Both the position numbers and the translations under genes were made by a program. A DNA stretch of 30,649 nucleotides. Source: Alphaproteobacteria bacterium. GTDB lineage: Bacteria; Pseudomonadota; Alphaproteobacteria; UBA8366; Aestuariispiraceae. The stretch spans positions 1 through 30,649 of the forward strand of contig SPJV01000014.1 in the NCBI GenBank assembly GCA_006844765.1, written 5' to 3'. This document shows positions 1-7,216 of the stretch, piece after piece. Under the pieces are notes generated by a model. That model ran no database searches. It saw only the letters and a list, made by a program, of their open reading frames with translations, and was not told the origin of the DNA. The stretch's first letter is position 1, and each line of letters starts with the position of its first letter.

Positions 1-603
1 GCGGATGAGGCCGGAGAAGGCGGCGAAGAGAAGCGATCCGTCATGCTGACAGTCCTGCGAGCCGCAGCAGTTCTGATGCTGGTCGTCTTCCTGTTCGGTT
101 TGCTGGACGGGGTCATCCTGGGTTTGATGCCGATCTACGCGCTGGAACAAGGGATCGCTGAAGAAGACGCCGCCCTGCCTGTTGCTGCGATGGCCTTCGG
201 CGTTGTCCTGATGCAATGGCCTTTGGGTTATATCGCAGACCGATTCTCTAAGATGAAAGTGCTGACAGGCGTTCTTTTCGCCGTCGTCATTCTTTCCTGT
301 GGCTTCCCGCATGTTCCGTTAGAGGGCTGGGGCGGGATCGTCTTCATGCTGATCTACGGTGCTGTCTCCTTCGCGCCTTACACCCTGGCGCTTTCCATCC
401 TGGGGGACAGATATCGCGGACAGGCGCTTGCCGTCGCCAGCGGTCTTTTCGCCATCATGTGGGGGATGGGAGGCACCGTGGGACCAATCGCGGTTGGTTG
501 GGGGATGGAAGCCTTTGGCGCCCATGCTCTGCCCTACAGCCTCGCCGGGTTTTTCCTGATAGCCGCCCTTGCGGCCCTGACTGATCGGCAAAAGGCCAGT
601 TGA
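1..603 (+). CDS. MFS transporter, C-terminal half (cut by window edge)
   Basis: This is the C-terminal half of a major facilitator superfamily permease. The frame is open from base 1, so the gene starts outside the window and the ATG at 43 is internal. The first visible residues are acidic and polar (about 14 residues), which fits the central cytoplasmic loop of a 12-TM MFS protein. After it come about six hydrophobic helices. A loop of the type PLGYIADRFSK near the end of the second visible helix is the MFS motif repeated in the second half. The stop lies 7 bp from the convergent methyltransferase stop. The substrate cannot be told. The MFS call is firm; the subfamily is unknown. Confidence 0.85.
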   Translation, partial: ADEAGEGGEEKRSVMLTVLRAAAVLMLVVFLFGLLDGVILGLMPIYALEQGIAEEDAALPVAAMAFGVVLMQWPLGYIADRFSKMKVLTGVLFAVVILSCGFPHVPLEGWGGIVFMLIYGAVSFAPYTLALSILGDRYRGQALAVASGLFAIMWGMGGTVGPIAVGWGMEAFGAHALPYSLAGFFLIAALAALTDRQKAS

Positions 604-610
604 TCAGCGC

Positions 611-1408
611 TCAAGCGGCCTTCCGCATCACCATCATATAGCTCATCGGGACGCCGAGTTCAGCGGCTTCCAGATTATACCAGCTGTTTGAGATGTGATC
701 GGGGAACTCTTCAAACCGCTCGACCTGAAGTCCATTGCCAATCCCGGCGGTGATAACCTCTGAGATCGGATGCATGAACGACGTCGCTGGCTTGGCGTCG
801 TAGCGTTCAAACCCGTAGTAATCGAGCCCGTCGGTTTCGACATAGGGCGCCTTTTCGAAATAAGAGAGTTCGAACTCGACGGGATCGCCCGCTTCTCCGA
901 CTTTGAACATCTCTGCCACCGGATGCTGCTCATAGATATAGACGGCGCCCCCAGGCTTCAGCAGCCGCGCCACCGTTGCAAAGAAATCCGGCATGGAGGG
1001 CATCCAACTCAACACGCCGATGGTGATCGTCGCCAGATCGAAGGCGCTATTGAACGCCGCATCAGCTTTGTGGATATCCCCGACAACAAACTCAACATCC
1101 GCACCGGCGGCGGCGGCAAGCTCCCGGCCCTGTTCTGCGAAACCGGCGCTGCCATCAAAGCCGACACAGCGCGCCGCGCCAAGTCGCTGGACGCAAATCA
1201 ACTCACGGCCATTGTTGCAACAGATCTGTGCGACATCCTTGCCCGCGACGCCCAAAGCCTGAAGCCATTCTATCTCACGCGGGACAAGCAGGGTGAAGTC
1301 GGGATCTTTGAAACTGTCCAGCAGGCGTTGTTGATTGTGCTTGGCGTGCCGAGGGGCCACTTCGTCCCAGGCTTCCAGATTACCGGCAATGGGATCAATA
1401 TCGTTCAT
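611..1408 (-). CDS. class I SAM-dependent methyltransferase
   Basis: The product is a soluble protein of about 265 residues with a Rossmann-type methyltransferase core. The SAM-binding region is the stretch DVAQICCNNGRE, a Cys/Asn variant of motif I seen in some class I enzymes, followed by VGFDGSAGFAEQGREL (acidic residue for the ribose) and VVGDIHKAD (motif II). The post-core element LLKPGGAVYIYEQHP is typical. I chose the ATG at 1408; a GTG at 1420 is in frame, but the purine-rich GTGGGGA sits better before the ATG. It lies 23 bp downstream of the DUF1289 gene on the same strand, so the two may be co-transcribed. The methyl acceptor is unknown. Confidence 0.8.
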   Translation of the reverse strand: MNDIDPIAGNLEAWDEVAPRHAKHNQQRLLDSFKDPDFTLLVPREIEWLQALGVAGKDVAQICCNNGRELICVQRLGAARCVGFDGSAGFAEQGRELAAAAGADVEFVVGDIHKADAAFNSAFDLATITIGVLSWMPSMPDFFATVARLLKPGGAVYIYEQHPVAEMFKVGEAGDPVEFELSYFEKAPYVETDGLDYYGFERYDAKPATSFMHPISEVITAGIGNGLQVERFEEFPDHISNSWYNLEAAELGVPMSYMMVMRKAA

Positions 1409-1431
1409 CGGGGTCCCCACCCTTGACCGGA

Positions 1432-1659
1432 CTAGCCCCGACGCCGGCGTCTGGGTCGCAGATCACTTTCAGAGACACGGCCCGCAGCCATGCGGCGTTG
1501 CTTTAAGAGCTGCACGATCTCAAACCGCCGCTCGTTCGTCGCCCGCCCCCATTCGGCAATCTCTTTCGGCGTACGCATGCAACCTGTGCACTGACCCGTT
1601 ACATGGTCCAGGGCGCAAACCCCAATGCATGGGGAGGGTATGTCCGGTAGATTTGCCAT
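1432..1659 (-). CDS. DUF1289 family small Cys-rich protein
   Basis: This 75-residue protein has the family signature PCIGVCALD near the N-terminus, then QCTGCMRTPKEIAEW. That gives four cysteines that probably bind a metal or an iron-sulfur cluster. The C-terminus is a run of arginines. The start is the ATG at 1659, preceded by GGTGG; a TTG one codon upstream is possible. DUF1289 proteins are widespread small proteins of proteobacteria without an agreed biochemical role. It is divergent from the ArsR gene and is followed by the methyltransferase on the same strand. Confidence 0.85.
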   Translation of the reverse strand: MANLPDIPSPCIGVCALDHVTGQCTGCMRTPKEIAEWGRATNERRFEIVQLLKQRRMAAGRVSESDLRPRRRRRG

Positions 1660-1718
1660 CAATCCACCAACTAGGGCGGCCCGTATCTGAATGCAAGAGG
1701 ATAGCGCATTCCATCATT

Positions 1719-1738
1719 ATTTCGATAATTCTAGAAAT
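1719..1738. promoter_or_regulatory. candidate ArsR operator (inverted repeat)
   Basis: ATTTC at 1719-1723 and GAAAT at 1734-1738 form the arms of an AT-rich imperfect palindrome whose centre is AATT. It sits directly upstream of a likely -35 box TTGACT at 1743-1748. Winged-helix ArsR/SmtB dimers bind AT-rich inverted repeats of this size, and the downstream gene is an ArsR regulator. The binding partner is inferred. Confidence 0.5.
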
Positions 1739-1742
1739 ATAG

Positions 1743-1769
1743 TTGACTTATGAAAAATCCATCCTTAAT
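1743..1769 (+). promoter_or_regulatory. candidate promoter of the arsR-permease unit
   Basis: A TTGACT hexamer at 1743-1748 is followed after about 15 bases by CTTAAT at 1764-1769, close before the ArsR start codon. The -10 box is weak and the spacer is short, so transcription would leave a very short leader. Confidence 0.35.
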
Positions 1770-1777
1770 GTGAGCCT

Positions 1778-2110
1778 ATGACAAATTTAGAAGAAACCGC
1801 CGCCCGCCTTGATGCGCTAGGAAACACCACCCGGTTGGAGCTCTATCGGCTTCTTGTTCGGGCAGGAGATCCCGGTCTGTCTGTTGGCGAGATTCAGGAG
1901 AAGTTGGAGATCCCAGCCTCCACCCTGTCGCATCATCTGAAGCATCTGGTGATGGTTGGGTTGGTTGCGCGCTCGAAGAGTGGGACCACGCATCATTGCG
2001 CTGCAAATTATAACGCAATGCATGAGGTATTGGCCTTCCTGACCAATGAATGCTGCCTCGATGCGCCGGAAGTCTCCAACGACCATTTGGCCCATAAGCT
2101 GGCCCAGTAG
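1778..2110 (+). CDS. ArsR/SmtB-family transcriptional regulator
   Basis: This 110-residue winged-helix repressor has the core DALGNTTRLELYRLL, then LSVGEIQEKLEIPASTLSHHLKHL as the helix-turn-helix and recognition helix, and GLVARSKSGTTHHCAAN as the wing. Cysteines at 74, 92 and 93 (an ECC pair near the C-terminus) could form a thiol site for arsenite or another soft metal or oxidant. This site is not the classic ELCVCD motif of ArsR. The stop overlaps the Shine-Dalgarno AGGAG of the permease gene 11 bp downstream, so the pair is an operon. It probably represses its own operon through the inverted repeat at 1719-1738. Confidence 0.9.
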   Translation: MTNLEETAARLDALGNTTRLELYRLLVRAGDPGLSVGEIQEKLEIPASTLSHHLKHLVMVGLVARSKSGTTHHCAANYNAMHEVLAFLTNECCLDAPEVSNDHLAHKLAQ

Positions 2111-2121
2111 GAGTTAATGAC

Positions 2122-3180
2122 ATGACGGAACGTATTGCCAGTTTCCTGGAACAGATCCCCTTTGCCCCGCGTCTGAACGCGTTCAAACTGGATCGGGTTT
2201 TGATCACCATCGCGCTCATCCTGGCCGGGGTTTTCATCTATGACGTGGCGCAGGGCTGGGCATCGCTCGGCTTCATGGGGCAGCACCTTCTGGAACTGTC
2301 GCCCTTCTTGATTGCCTCCGTTTTAATTGCGGCCTGGGTTAAGGCAACCGGTGTCGATTCCCTGATCGGGCGTGCCTTTTCCGGTAAACAGGGCCGCGCG
2401 GTTATCCTGGCAGCATTGGCCGGGGCGATGTCTCCCTTCTGCTCCTGCGGCGTGGTTCCCTTGATCGCGGCCTTGTTGAGCGCCGGCGTGCCGCTTGCAC
2501 CGGTTATGGCTTTCTGGCTCGCCTCCCCCATTATGGATCCGGAGATGTTTGTGCTGACCAGTGCCGTTCTCGGGGTTGAGTTCGCGGTTGCGAAGACCCT
2601 TGCCGCTGCAGCCATGGGGCTACTGGGTGGGGTTGCCGTGATGATCTTTGCCGGCAAAGGCATTTTCCGCGATCCGCTGATCGGCATTGCCTCGACCTGT
2701 GGAACCGGACGCATCATGCGGGCAGAGAAGCCTGTCTGGCGGTTTTGGAATGAAGAACCGCGCCGGGCCATGTTTGGCAGCGAGGTGAAGAGTTCCACTC
2801 TGTTCCTCGGCAAATGGATGGCCCTCGCCTTCCTGCTGGAAAGCATCATGATCGGCTACGCCCCCATGGATCAGATCGGTGGTTGGTTGGCGAGTCTCGG
2901 TCACTGGGCGATCCCGGCAGCCGCAGCAGTGGGTGTCCCGGCCTATATGAATGGCTATGCGGCGATCCCTTTCACCGATGCCCTGATGCAGCTTGGCCTG
3001 ACCCCAGCCTCAGCGCTTAGCTTCATGGTCGCCGGTGGGGTGACCAGTATCCCCGCAGCCGTCGCCGTGAAGGCCCTGGTCCGTGGCCCGGTCTTTGGTT
3101 TCTATCTGGGCATCGCAGCCATCGGTTCGGTTAGCATCGGCTTCCTCTATGCTGCCTATCTTGGAACTTTCGGCGGCTGA
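2122..3180 (+). CDS. ArsP/DUF318-type membrane permease
   Basis: This is a 352-residue polytopic membrane protein of the PF03773 permease family. The motif PFCSCGVVP (Cys107 and Cys109) in the second conserved helix is the family signature, and in ArsP the cysteines take part in export of trivalent organoarsenicals. A second helix bundle after residue 230 repeats the pattern, with PAYMNGYAAIPF in place of the cysteine motif. Coupling to an ArsR regulator supports a role in efflux of a thiophilic toxic compound, but related permeases have been linked to other metals, so the substrate is open. The ATG at 2122 is chosen because an ATG five bases upstream meets a stop at once. Confidence 0.8.
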   Translation: MTERIASFLEQIPFAPRLNAFKLDRVLITIALILAGVFIYDVAQGWASLGFMGQHLLELSPFLIASVLIAAWVKATGVDSLIGRAFSGKQGRAVILAALAGAMSPFCSCGVVPLIAALLSAGVPLAPVMAFWLASPIMDPEMFVLTSAVLGVEFAVAKTLAAAAMGLLGGVAVMIFAGKGIFRDPLIGIASTCGTGRIMRAEKPVWRFWNEEPRRAMFGSEVKSSTLFLGKWMALAFLLESIMIGYAPMDQIGGWLASLGHWAIPAAAAVGVPAYMNGYAAIPFTDALMQLGLTPASALSFMVAGGVTSIPAAVAVKALVRGPVFGFYLGIAAIGSVSIGFLYAAYLGTFGG

Positions 3181-3218
3181 CAACCCAGACACCGAAGACT
3201 TGAGAAGACATTATCGTG

Positions 3219-3254
3219 GAGGACCCGGCGAAAATCCGGGTCCTCTTCTTTTTT
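3219..3254 (+). terminator. intrinsic terminator after the permease
   Basis: GAGGACCCGG at 3219-3228 pairs perfectly with CCGGGTCCTC at 3236-3245 around a 7-base loop. The tract TTCTTTTTT follows. It ends the arsR-permease unit. Confidence 0.92.
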
Positions 3255-3340
3255 GGTGCAGGGTTCTTGACCGAAGCAGGGAGCGGCGCCCATCCTGACG
3301 ATCACGCAATCGCGTTTGATAGCCACCAATGGAGGGGCCG

Positions 3341-4657
3341 GTGACCGACTATATTTCCACACTCGACAGGCAGGGATTGGCGCAATCGCTCTGGGCTGCA
3401 ACAGCGGTCGCGGCACCGGATTGCCCGCCCTTGGAAGGACATGTAAGCACCGATATAGCCGTAATTGGCGCCGGTTTCGCAGGACTTTCCACAGCGCTGC
3501 ATTTGGCGGAAAAAGGTGTTTCAGTCACTGTCCTGGAAGCCGCCGAACCCGGCTTTGGGGCGTCGGGCCGTAATGGTGGCCAGGTGATCAATGGTCTTAA
3601 GGATGGCCTGGATCTCGTTGGTAAATTCGGGGCGGCAAAGGCTGAGCAGATGCAGGCTTTCGCCGCACGGACGGCAGATACCGTCTTCGATCTGGTCCAA
3701 CGGCACGGGATTGACTGCGATGCGGGTCGTAGCGGCTGGATTCAGGCCGCGCATTCGAACCGCAATGCTCAGGATTTGCTTCGCAAGGTAGAGGAACGAG
3801 CGGCACAAGGTGCCAATGTCACCTACCTGAATGGCGAGGAAACAGCAGAAGCTACCGGCTGCGACTGGTATCGCGGTGCCTTTTTGGACCGGGAATGCGG
3901 CACCCTGCAGCCTTTGAGCTATGCGCGCGGCCTTGCCGTGGCCGCACAAAAAGCCGGCGCGACCGTGCATGGACAAAGCCCTGTCCTTTCCCTGGCGCGG
4001 GTCGATGGGAAATGGCGGGTTGAGACACCGGGCGGCAGTGTGACAGCAGACAAGATCGTTCTGTGCACGAATGGATATTCAAGCCTGACCGATGCGGCCA
4101 AAAGCGTTGAGCGGGTCGTGCTTCCCTTCTTCAGCTATCAGATCGCCACCGCGCCTTTATCCGACAACCTGCTCAAGACATTACCAGCGCAGGGCCTGGG
4201 CGTCTCCGAAACACGGCGTGTCCTCAGCTATAGCCGGATCGACGCACAGGGGCGTTTCCTGATGGGCGCGCGGGGACGGATGGATGGGGAGTTGGATGAA
4301 AGCGGTTTCTCCTTCGCACGCCGACGATTGCAAGAGCTGTTCCCGCGCCTCGCCTCGCAAGCGATTGAATTTGGATGGAACGGGCGGGTTGCGATCACCC
4401 TGGATCATCTGCCCCGACTTGTTGAGCCGGCGCCCGGGCTTCATGCGGCCTTGGGATGGAACGGACGGGGCGTTGCCATGACCTCGGCAATGGGCCCCGT
4501 GATGGCCGATTGGCTGACCGGGACGCGCGCTGAGGAGCTTCCGATGCCGGTCACGAAGGCCAAACCGATCCCGTTCCATAGCCTTCGAGTACCCGCCTCT
4601 CGGGCGATGGCCTATTGGTACAAGCTGCAGGATGAGCGGGAACGCGCAGCGGATTGA
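3341..4657 (+). CDS. FAD-dependent amine oxidoreductase, PuuB-like (DAO family)
   Basis: This 438-residue protein is a DAO-fold flavoenzyme. The dinucleotide-binding motif IAVIGAGFAGLSTALHLAEKG lies at about residues 39-59, with the acidic residue VTVLEA closing it and GFGASGRNGGQ about residues 71-81 as in gamma-glutamylputrescine oxidase and related amine oxidases. Near the C-terminus, GWNGRGVAMTSAMGPVMADW matches the FAD-contacting end of the family. I chose the GTG at 3341 because GGAGG at 3331-3335 is spaced five bases before it; the ATG at 3329 would place that site inside the gene. It likely oxidises a secondary amine with release of an aldehyde and peroxide. The exact substrate is not shown. 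Confidence 0.85.
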   Translation: MTDYISTLDRQGLAQSLWAATAVAAPDCPPLEGHVSTDIAVIGAGFAGLSTALHLAEKGVSVTVLEAAEPGFGASGRNGGQVINGLKDGLDLVGKFGAAKAEQMQAFAARTADTVFDLVQRHGIDCDAGRSGWIQAAHSNRNAQDLLRKVEERAAQGANVTYLNGEETAEATGCDWYRGAFLDRECGTLQPLSYARGLAVAAQKAGATVHGQSPVLSLARVDGKWRVETPGGSVTADKIVLCTNGYSSLTDAAKSVERVVLPFFSYQIATAPLSDNLLKTLPAQGLGVSETRRVLSYSRIDAQGRFLMGARGRMDGELDESGFSFARRRLQELFPRLASQAIEFGWNGRVAITLDHLPRLVEPAPGLHAALGWNGRGVAMTSAMGPVMADWLTGTRAEELPMPVTKAKPIPFHSLRVPASRAMAYWYKLQDERERAAD

Positions 4658-4663
4658 ACACGC

Positions 4664-5542
4664 CTAGTCTGTCAGCGCATCCGCGCGGGCTGGTGCCTGC
4701 TGTGCTGCGGTCAGATGCGCGTCGGTCAATCGGCCATAGATGGTCTTGGTCCTGTGCGGGGTCCCGATCATATCCGGCACCCGCGCCCAAGATGGTATCG
4801 CCACATGCCGGTGCCGGTTTCCGGTGACGGGCGTAACCCGGTGTAGGGTATAGCGACCCAGAAACAACTGCATATCCCCGGCAGCGAGTTCCAAGGTCTT
4901 CACCTTGTCCGATTGCCCGTCCATAACGCGCGCGACATCCTCATAGCATTCATCCTCCGGCGATCTGACATTCGGCGCATATTCGAAGAGCCCGCCGCTT
5001 TCCGGTGGTTGGATCATCAAGGTTACGGTGAACTCATTGGTATCGAAATGCCACGGGAACGTATCGCCGGGACGCATCGTGTTGAATGGCATGGCCGCCA
5101 GCGGATCGGCATAGCGATGCAAGGGGTCGATCTCAAAGGCTTCCGACAGAAATGCCGTGAAGGCAGGCCAATCATAAAGCGCCCGCAAATCCGATGTATC
5201 CGGGATCAAGTCGTAGCAGACGAAGCCATTCGTGCGCTTCTGAAATTGCCGGCGGGGATGTCCTTCAGGAAACTGCTCATCATCGGGGGAGAAATAAGGG
5301 TTATGCGCAACCGTGGTTCGGTAGGCTTCCGATGAGAGCGCTTCTGCCTCTTCGGAGATCCGCTGAACCGCGTCAGGCCTTAGAAAGGACTTCACAGAGC
5401 AGCAGCCATCCTCCGCCAATTCACCCCGACAGAATGCAACCAATTCCCGCCGGGCTGGCGCGGAGACGTCATGGATTGGGAAATGCTCCAAATCAACGAT
5501 CTCTGCGAGACGGGAAAATGACGCTAAGTGGGGCTCTGCCAT
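4664..5542 (-). CDS. 2-oxoglutarate/Fe(II)-dependent oxygenase-like protein
   Basis: The product is about 292 residues with a double-stranded beta-helix iron site. WHFDTNEFTVTL supplies His165 and Asp167, and GRYTLHRVTPVTGNRHR supplies the distal His234 and an Arg that would hold 2-oxoglutarate. GGLFEY lies between them. The pattern resembles the ArpA/HalD-type oxygenase group that acts on free amino acids. Because the Asp of HxD is kept, hydroxylation is more likely than halogenation. The ATG at 5542 is preferred over a GTG one codon upstream. It is convergent with the PuuB-like gene (6-bp gap) and divergent from a LysR gene that may regulate it. Confidence 0.75.
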   Translation of the reverse strand: MAEPHLASFSRLAEIVDLEHFPIHDVSAPARRELVAFCRGELAEDGCCSVKSFLRPDAVQRISEEAEALSSEAYRTTVAHNPYFSPDDEQFPEGHPRRQFQKRTNGFVCYDLIPDTSDLRALYDWPAFTAFLSEAFEIDPLHRYADPLAAMPFNTMRPGDTFPWHFDTNEFTVTLMIQPPESGGLFEYAPNVRSPEDECYEDVARVMDGQSDKVKTLELAAGDMQLFLGRYTLHRVTPVTGNRHRHVAIPSWARVPDMIGTPHRTKTIYGRLTDAHLTAAQQAPARADALTD

Positions 5543-5621
5543 CACGGAACACTCTATTCATGGGATTCAGCAAATCATGACGGGACTTCAATGCCGGGCA
5601 TAGTGAAAAATTCTAAAAAAT

Positions 5622-5685
5622 GATATCGAGAAATTCGATTTTCCCATTGATGTGAAGTCGGGTTTTCGATCAAGATATCGAGAAA
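5622..5685. promoter_or_regulatory. candidate LysR-type operator region
   Basis: GATATCGAGAAA occurs twice as a direct repeat, at 5622-5633 and 5674-5685. Each copy is part of an inverted repeat: ATCGA-N5-TCGAT at 5625-5639 and TCGAT-N6-ATCGA at 5666-5681. Two dyads of this size in the gap between a LysR gene and its divergent neighbour are the usual arrangement of recognition and activation sites. Confidence 0.55.
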
Positions 5686-5710
5686 ACGAGATCATAGCGG
5701 GTGCTGGACC

Positions 5711-6574
5711 ATGAATATCGATCATATGCGCGCCTTTCTGGAAGTTGCGGCGACCGGAAGCTTCCAAACCGCCTCCGAACGCTTGCATGTCACCCAGTCG
5801 ACAGTCAGTGCCCGAATCAAGGTTCTGGAAGAACAGTTGGACCGCCGGCTTTTCAACAGAAAGCGGACCGGTGCCGAAATGACCGCCGCCGGTAACCAGT
5901 TTCACCGATATGCGGTGATCGCCGTCCGAGCCTGGGAACAGGCGCGACAAGAAATTGCGCTACCGGAATCGCTGTCATCCGTTATCGGCTTTGGCGCGCA
6001 TTTCAGCCTATGGGACCGGCTCTGCGTCGGATGGATCGACCGGATGCGGGAAGTATCCCCAAAGATCGGTATTCGCGTCTCGGTCCATTATTCGGAGATG
6101 CTGACCCGGCATCTCTGCGACGGCATTCTTGATCTCGCGGTTCTCTATATCCCGCAGCAAAGGCCAAATCTGGTGGTCGAGCTTCTGATGGAAGAGACGC
6201 TGGTGATGGTATCACCGGATCCGAAGCGCCAGCTGCAAAGCTGGGCGTCGGACTATATCTATACGGATTGGGGGGATGATTTCTGGTCGGCCCATTCCAT
6301 GGCCTTCCCGGATACGGTCCGGCCCAGTATCGGAACCGATCTGGCCGCCCTGTCACTCAGTTATATTCTGAGCCATGGCGGCGCATCGTATTTCCTGGAG
6401 GCGACAGTCGCGCCCTATATTGAGCGGGGCGAGCTGTTCCCGGTCAAGGATGCCCCAACATTCCGCCGTCCCGCCTACCTCGCCTACCCCGAGGATCACG
6501 CAGCGCCGGAACGGCTGAATGCAGCGATCAAGGCGCTCCGCCACGTCGTAAATGGAGACGAAGGGAGCGCCTGA
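5711..6574 (+). CDS. LysR-family transcriptional regulator
   Basis: This 287-residue regulator has the N-terminal helix-turn-helix of the LysR family: MRAFLEVAATGSFQTASERL, then VTQSTVSARIKVLEEQL and RLFNRKRTG with AEMTAAG. The rest is a periplasmic-binding-protein-like effector domain. It is divergent from the 2OG oxygenase gene, with 168 bp between them holding two inverted repeats. The natural target is that oxygenase and possibly the PuuB-like oxidase beyond it. The effector is unknown but could be the amine or amino acid handled by those enzymes. Confidence 0.9.
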   Translation: MNIDHMRAFLEVAATGSFQTASERLHVTQSTVSARIKVLEEQLDRRLFNRKRTGAEMTAAGNQFHRYAVIAVRAWEQARQEIALPESLSSVIGFGAHFSLWDRLCVGWIDRMREVSPKIGIRVSVHYSEMLTRHLCDGILDLAVLYIPQQRPNLVVELLMEETLVMVSPDPKRQLQSWASDYIYTDWGDDFWSAHSMAFPDTVRPSIGTDLAALSLSYILSHGGASYFLEATVAPYIERGELFPVKDAPTFRRPAYLAYPEDHAAPERLNAAIKALRHVVNGDEGSA

Positions 6575-6604
6575 CCGCGTTGTTACGCCAGTAAAGAACG
6601 TATC

Positions 6605-7087
6605 TTAGAGCGCCGCGAGGATTGCTTCGGCTGAGGAAACCTCAAACGCGCCGCCTTCTTCGATAGCGACATGGCTGACCGTCCCGTCATCAACGATCAG
6701 GGCAAAACGCTGACCACGTTTGCCAAGGCCAGCACCAGTCAGATCAAGTTCAAGCCCCAGAGCCGCCGTCAACGCGCCGGAACCATCTGCAAGCATATCG
6801 ACCTTACCGTCCGCCGACTGATCCTTGCCCCAGGCCCCCATCACGAAGGCATCATTGACTGCCAGACAGGCAATCGCACCAATACCCTTTGCCTTCAGAT
6901 CATCCGCTTTTTGGACGAAGCCCGGCAGGTGCTTGGCGGAGCAGGTCGGCGTGAACGCGCCGGGGACAGAGAACAGTACGACCTTCCGGCCACCGAAATA
7001 GGATGCGATATCCACGTCTTCCGGGCCGTCACTACCCATGGTCTTGATGGTTACTTCTGGCATTTTATCGCCAACAGCGATGGTCAT
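6605..7087 (-). CDS. peroxiredoxin, Prx5 type
   Basis: This 160-residue thiol peroxidase belongs to the Prx5/AhpC-TSA family. The active-site segment VPGAFTPTCSAKHLPGF has the peroxidatic Cys49 with Pro and Thr in the conserved positions. GKRGQRFALIVDDG is the strand typical of the group. No second conserved cysteine is visible, so it is probably a 1-Cys enzyme recycled by glutathione or glutaredoxin. The ATG at 7087 follows GAAGGGAG; a TTG two codons upstream is less likely. It lies 129 bp downstream of the DsbD-like gene on the same strand. Confidence 0.93.
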   Translation of the reverse strand: MTIAVGDKMPEVTIKTMGSDGPEDVDIASYFGGRKVVLFSVPGAFTPTCSAKHLPGFVQKADDLKAKGIGAIACLAVNDAFVMGAWGKDQSADGKVDMLADGSGALTAALGLELDLTGAGLGKRGQRFALIVDDGTVSHVAIEEGGAFEVSSAEAILAAL

Positions 7088-7216
7088 GATCAAATTCTCC
7101 CTTCCTGAGTGCGGCAGCTACCGCGGATAATAAATTCCATGACGGAAGGTAAGGGTCAGAACCAGAAAATCCAGCCTGAAACCCCTAAAATCTTCAAGTT
7201 TATTTGGCAGTGACCT

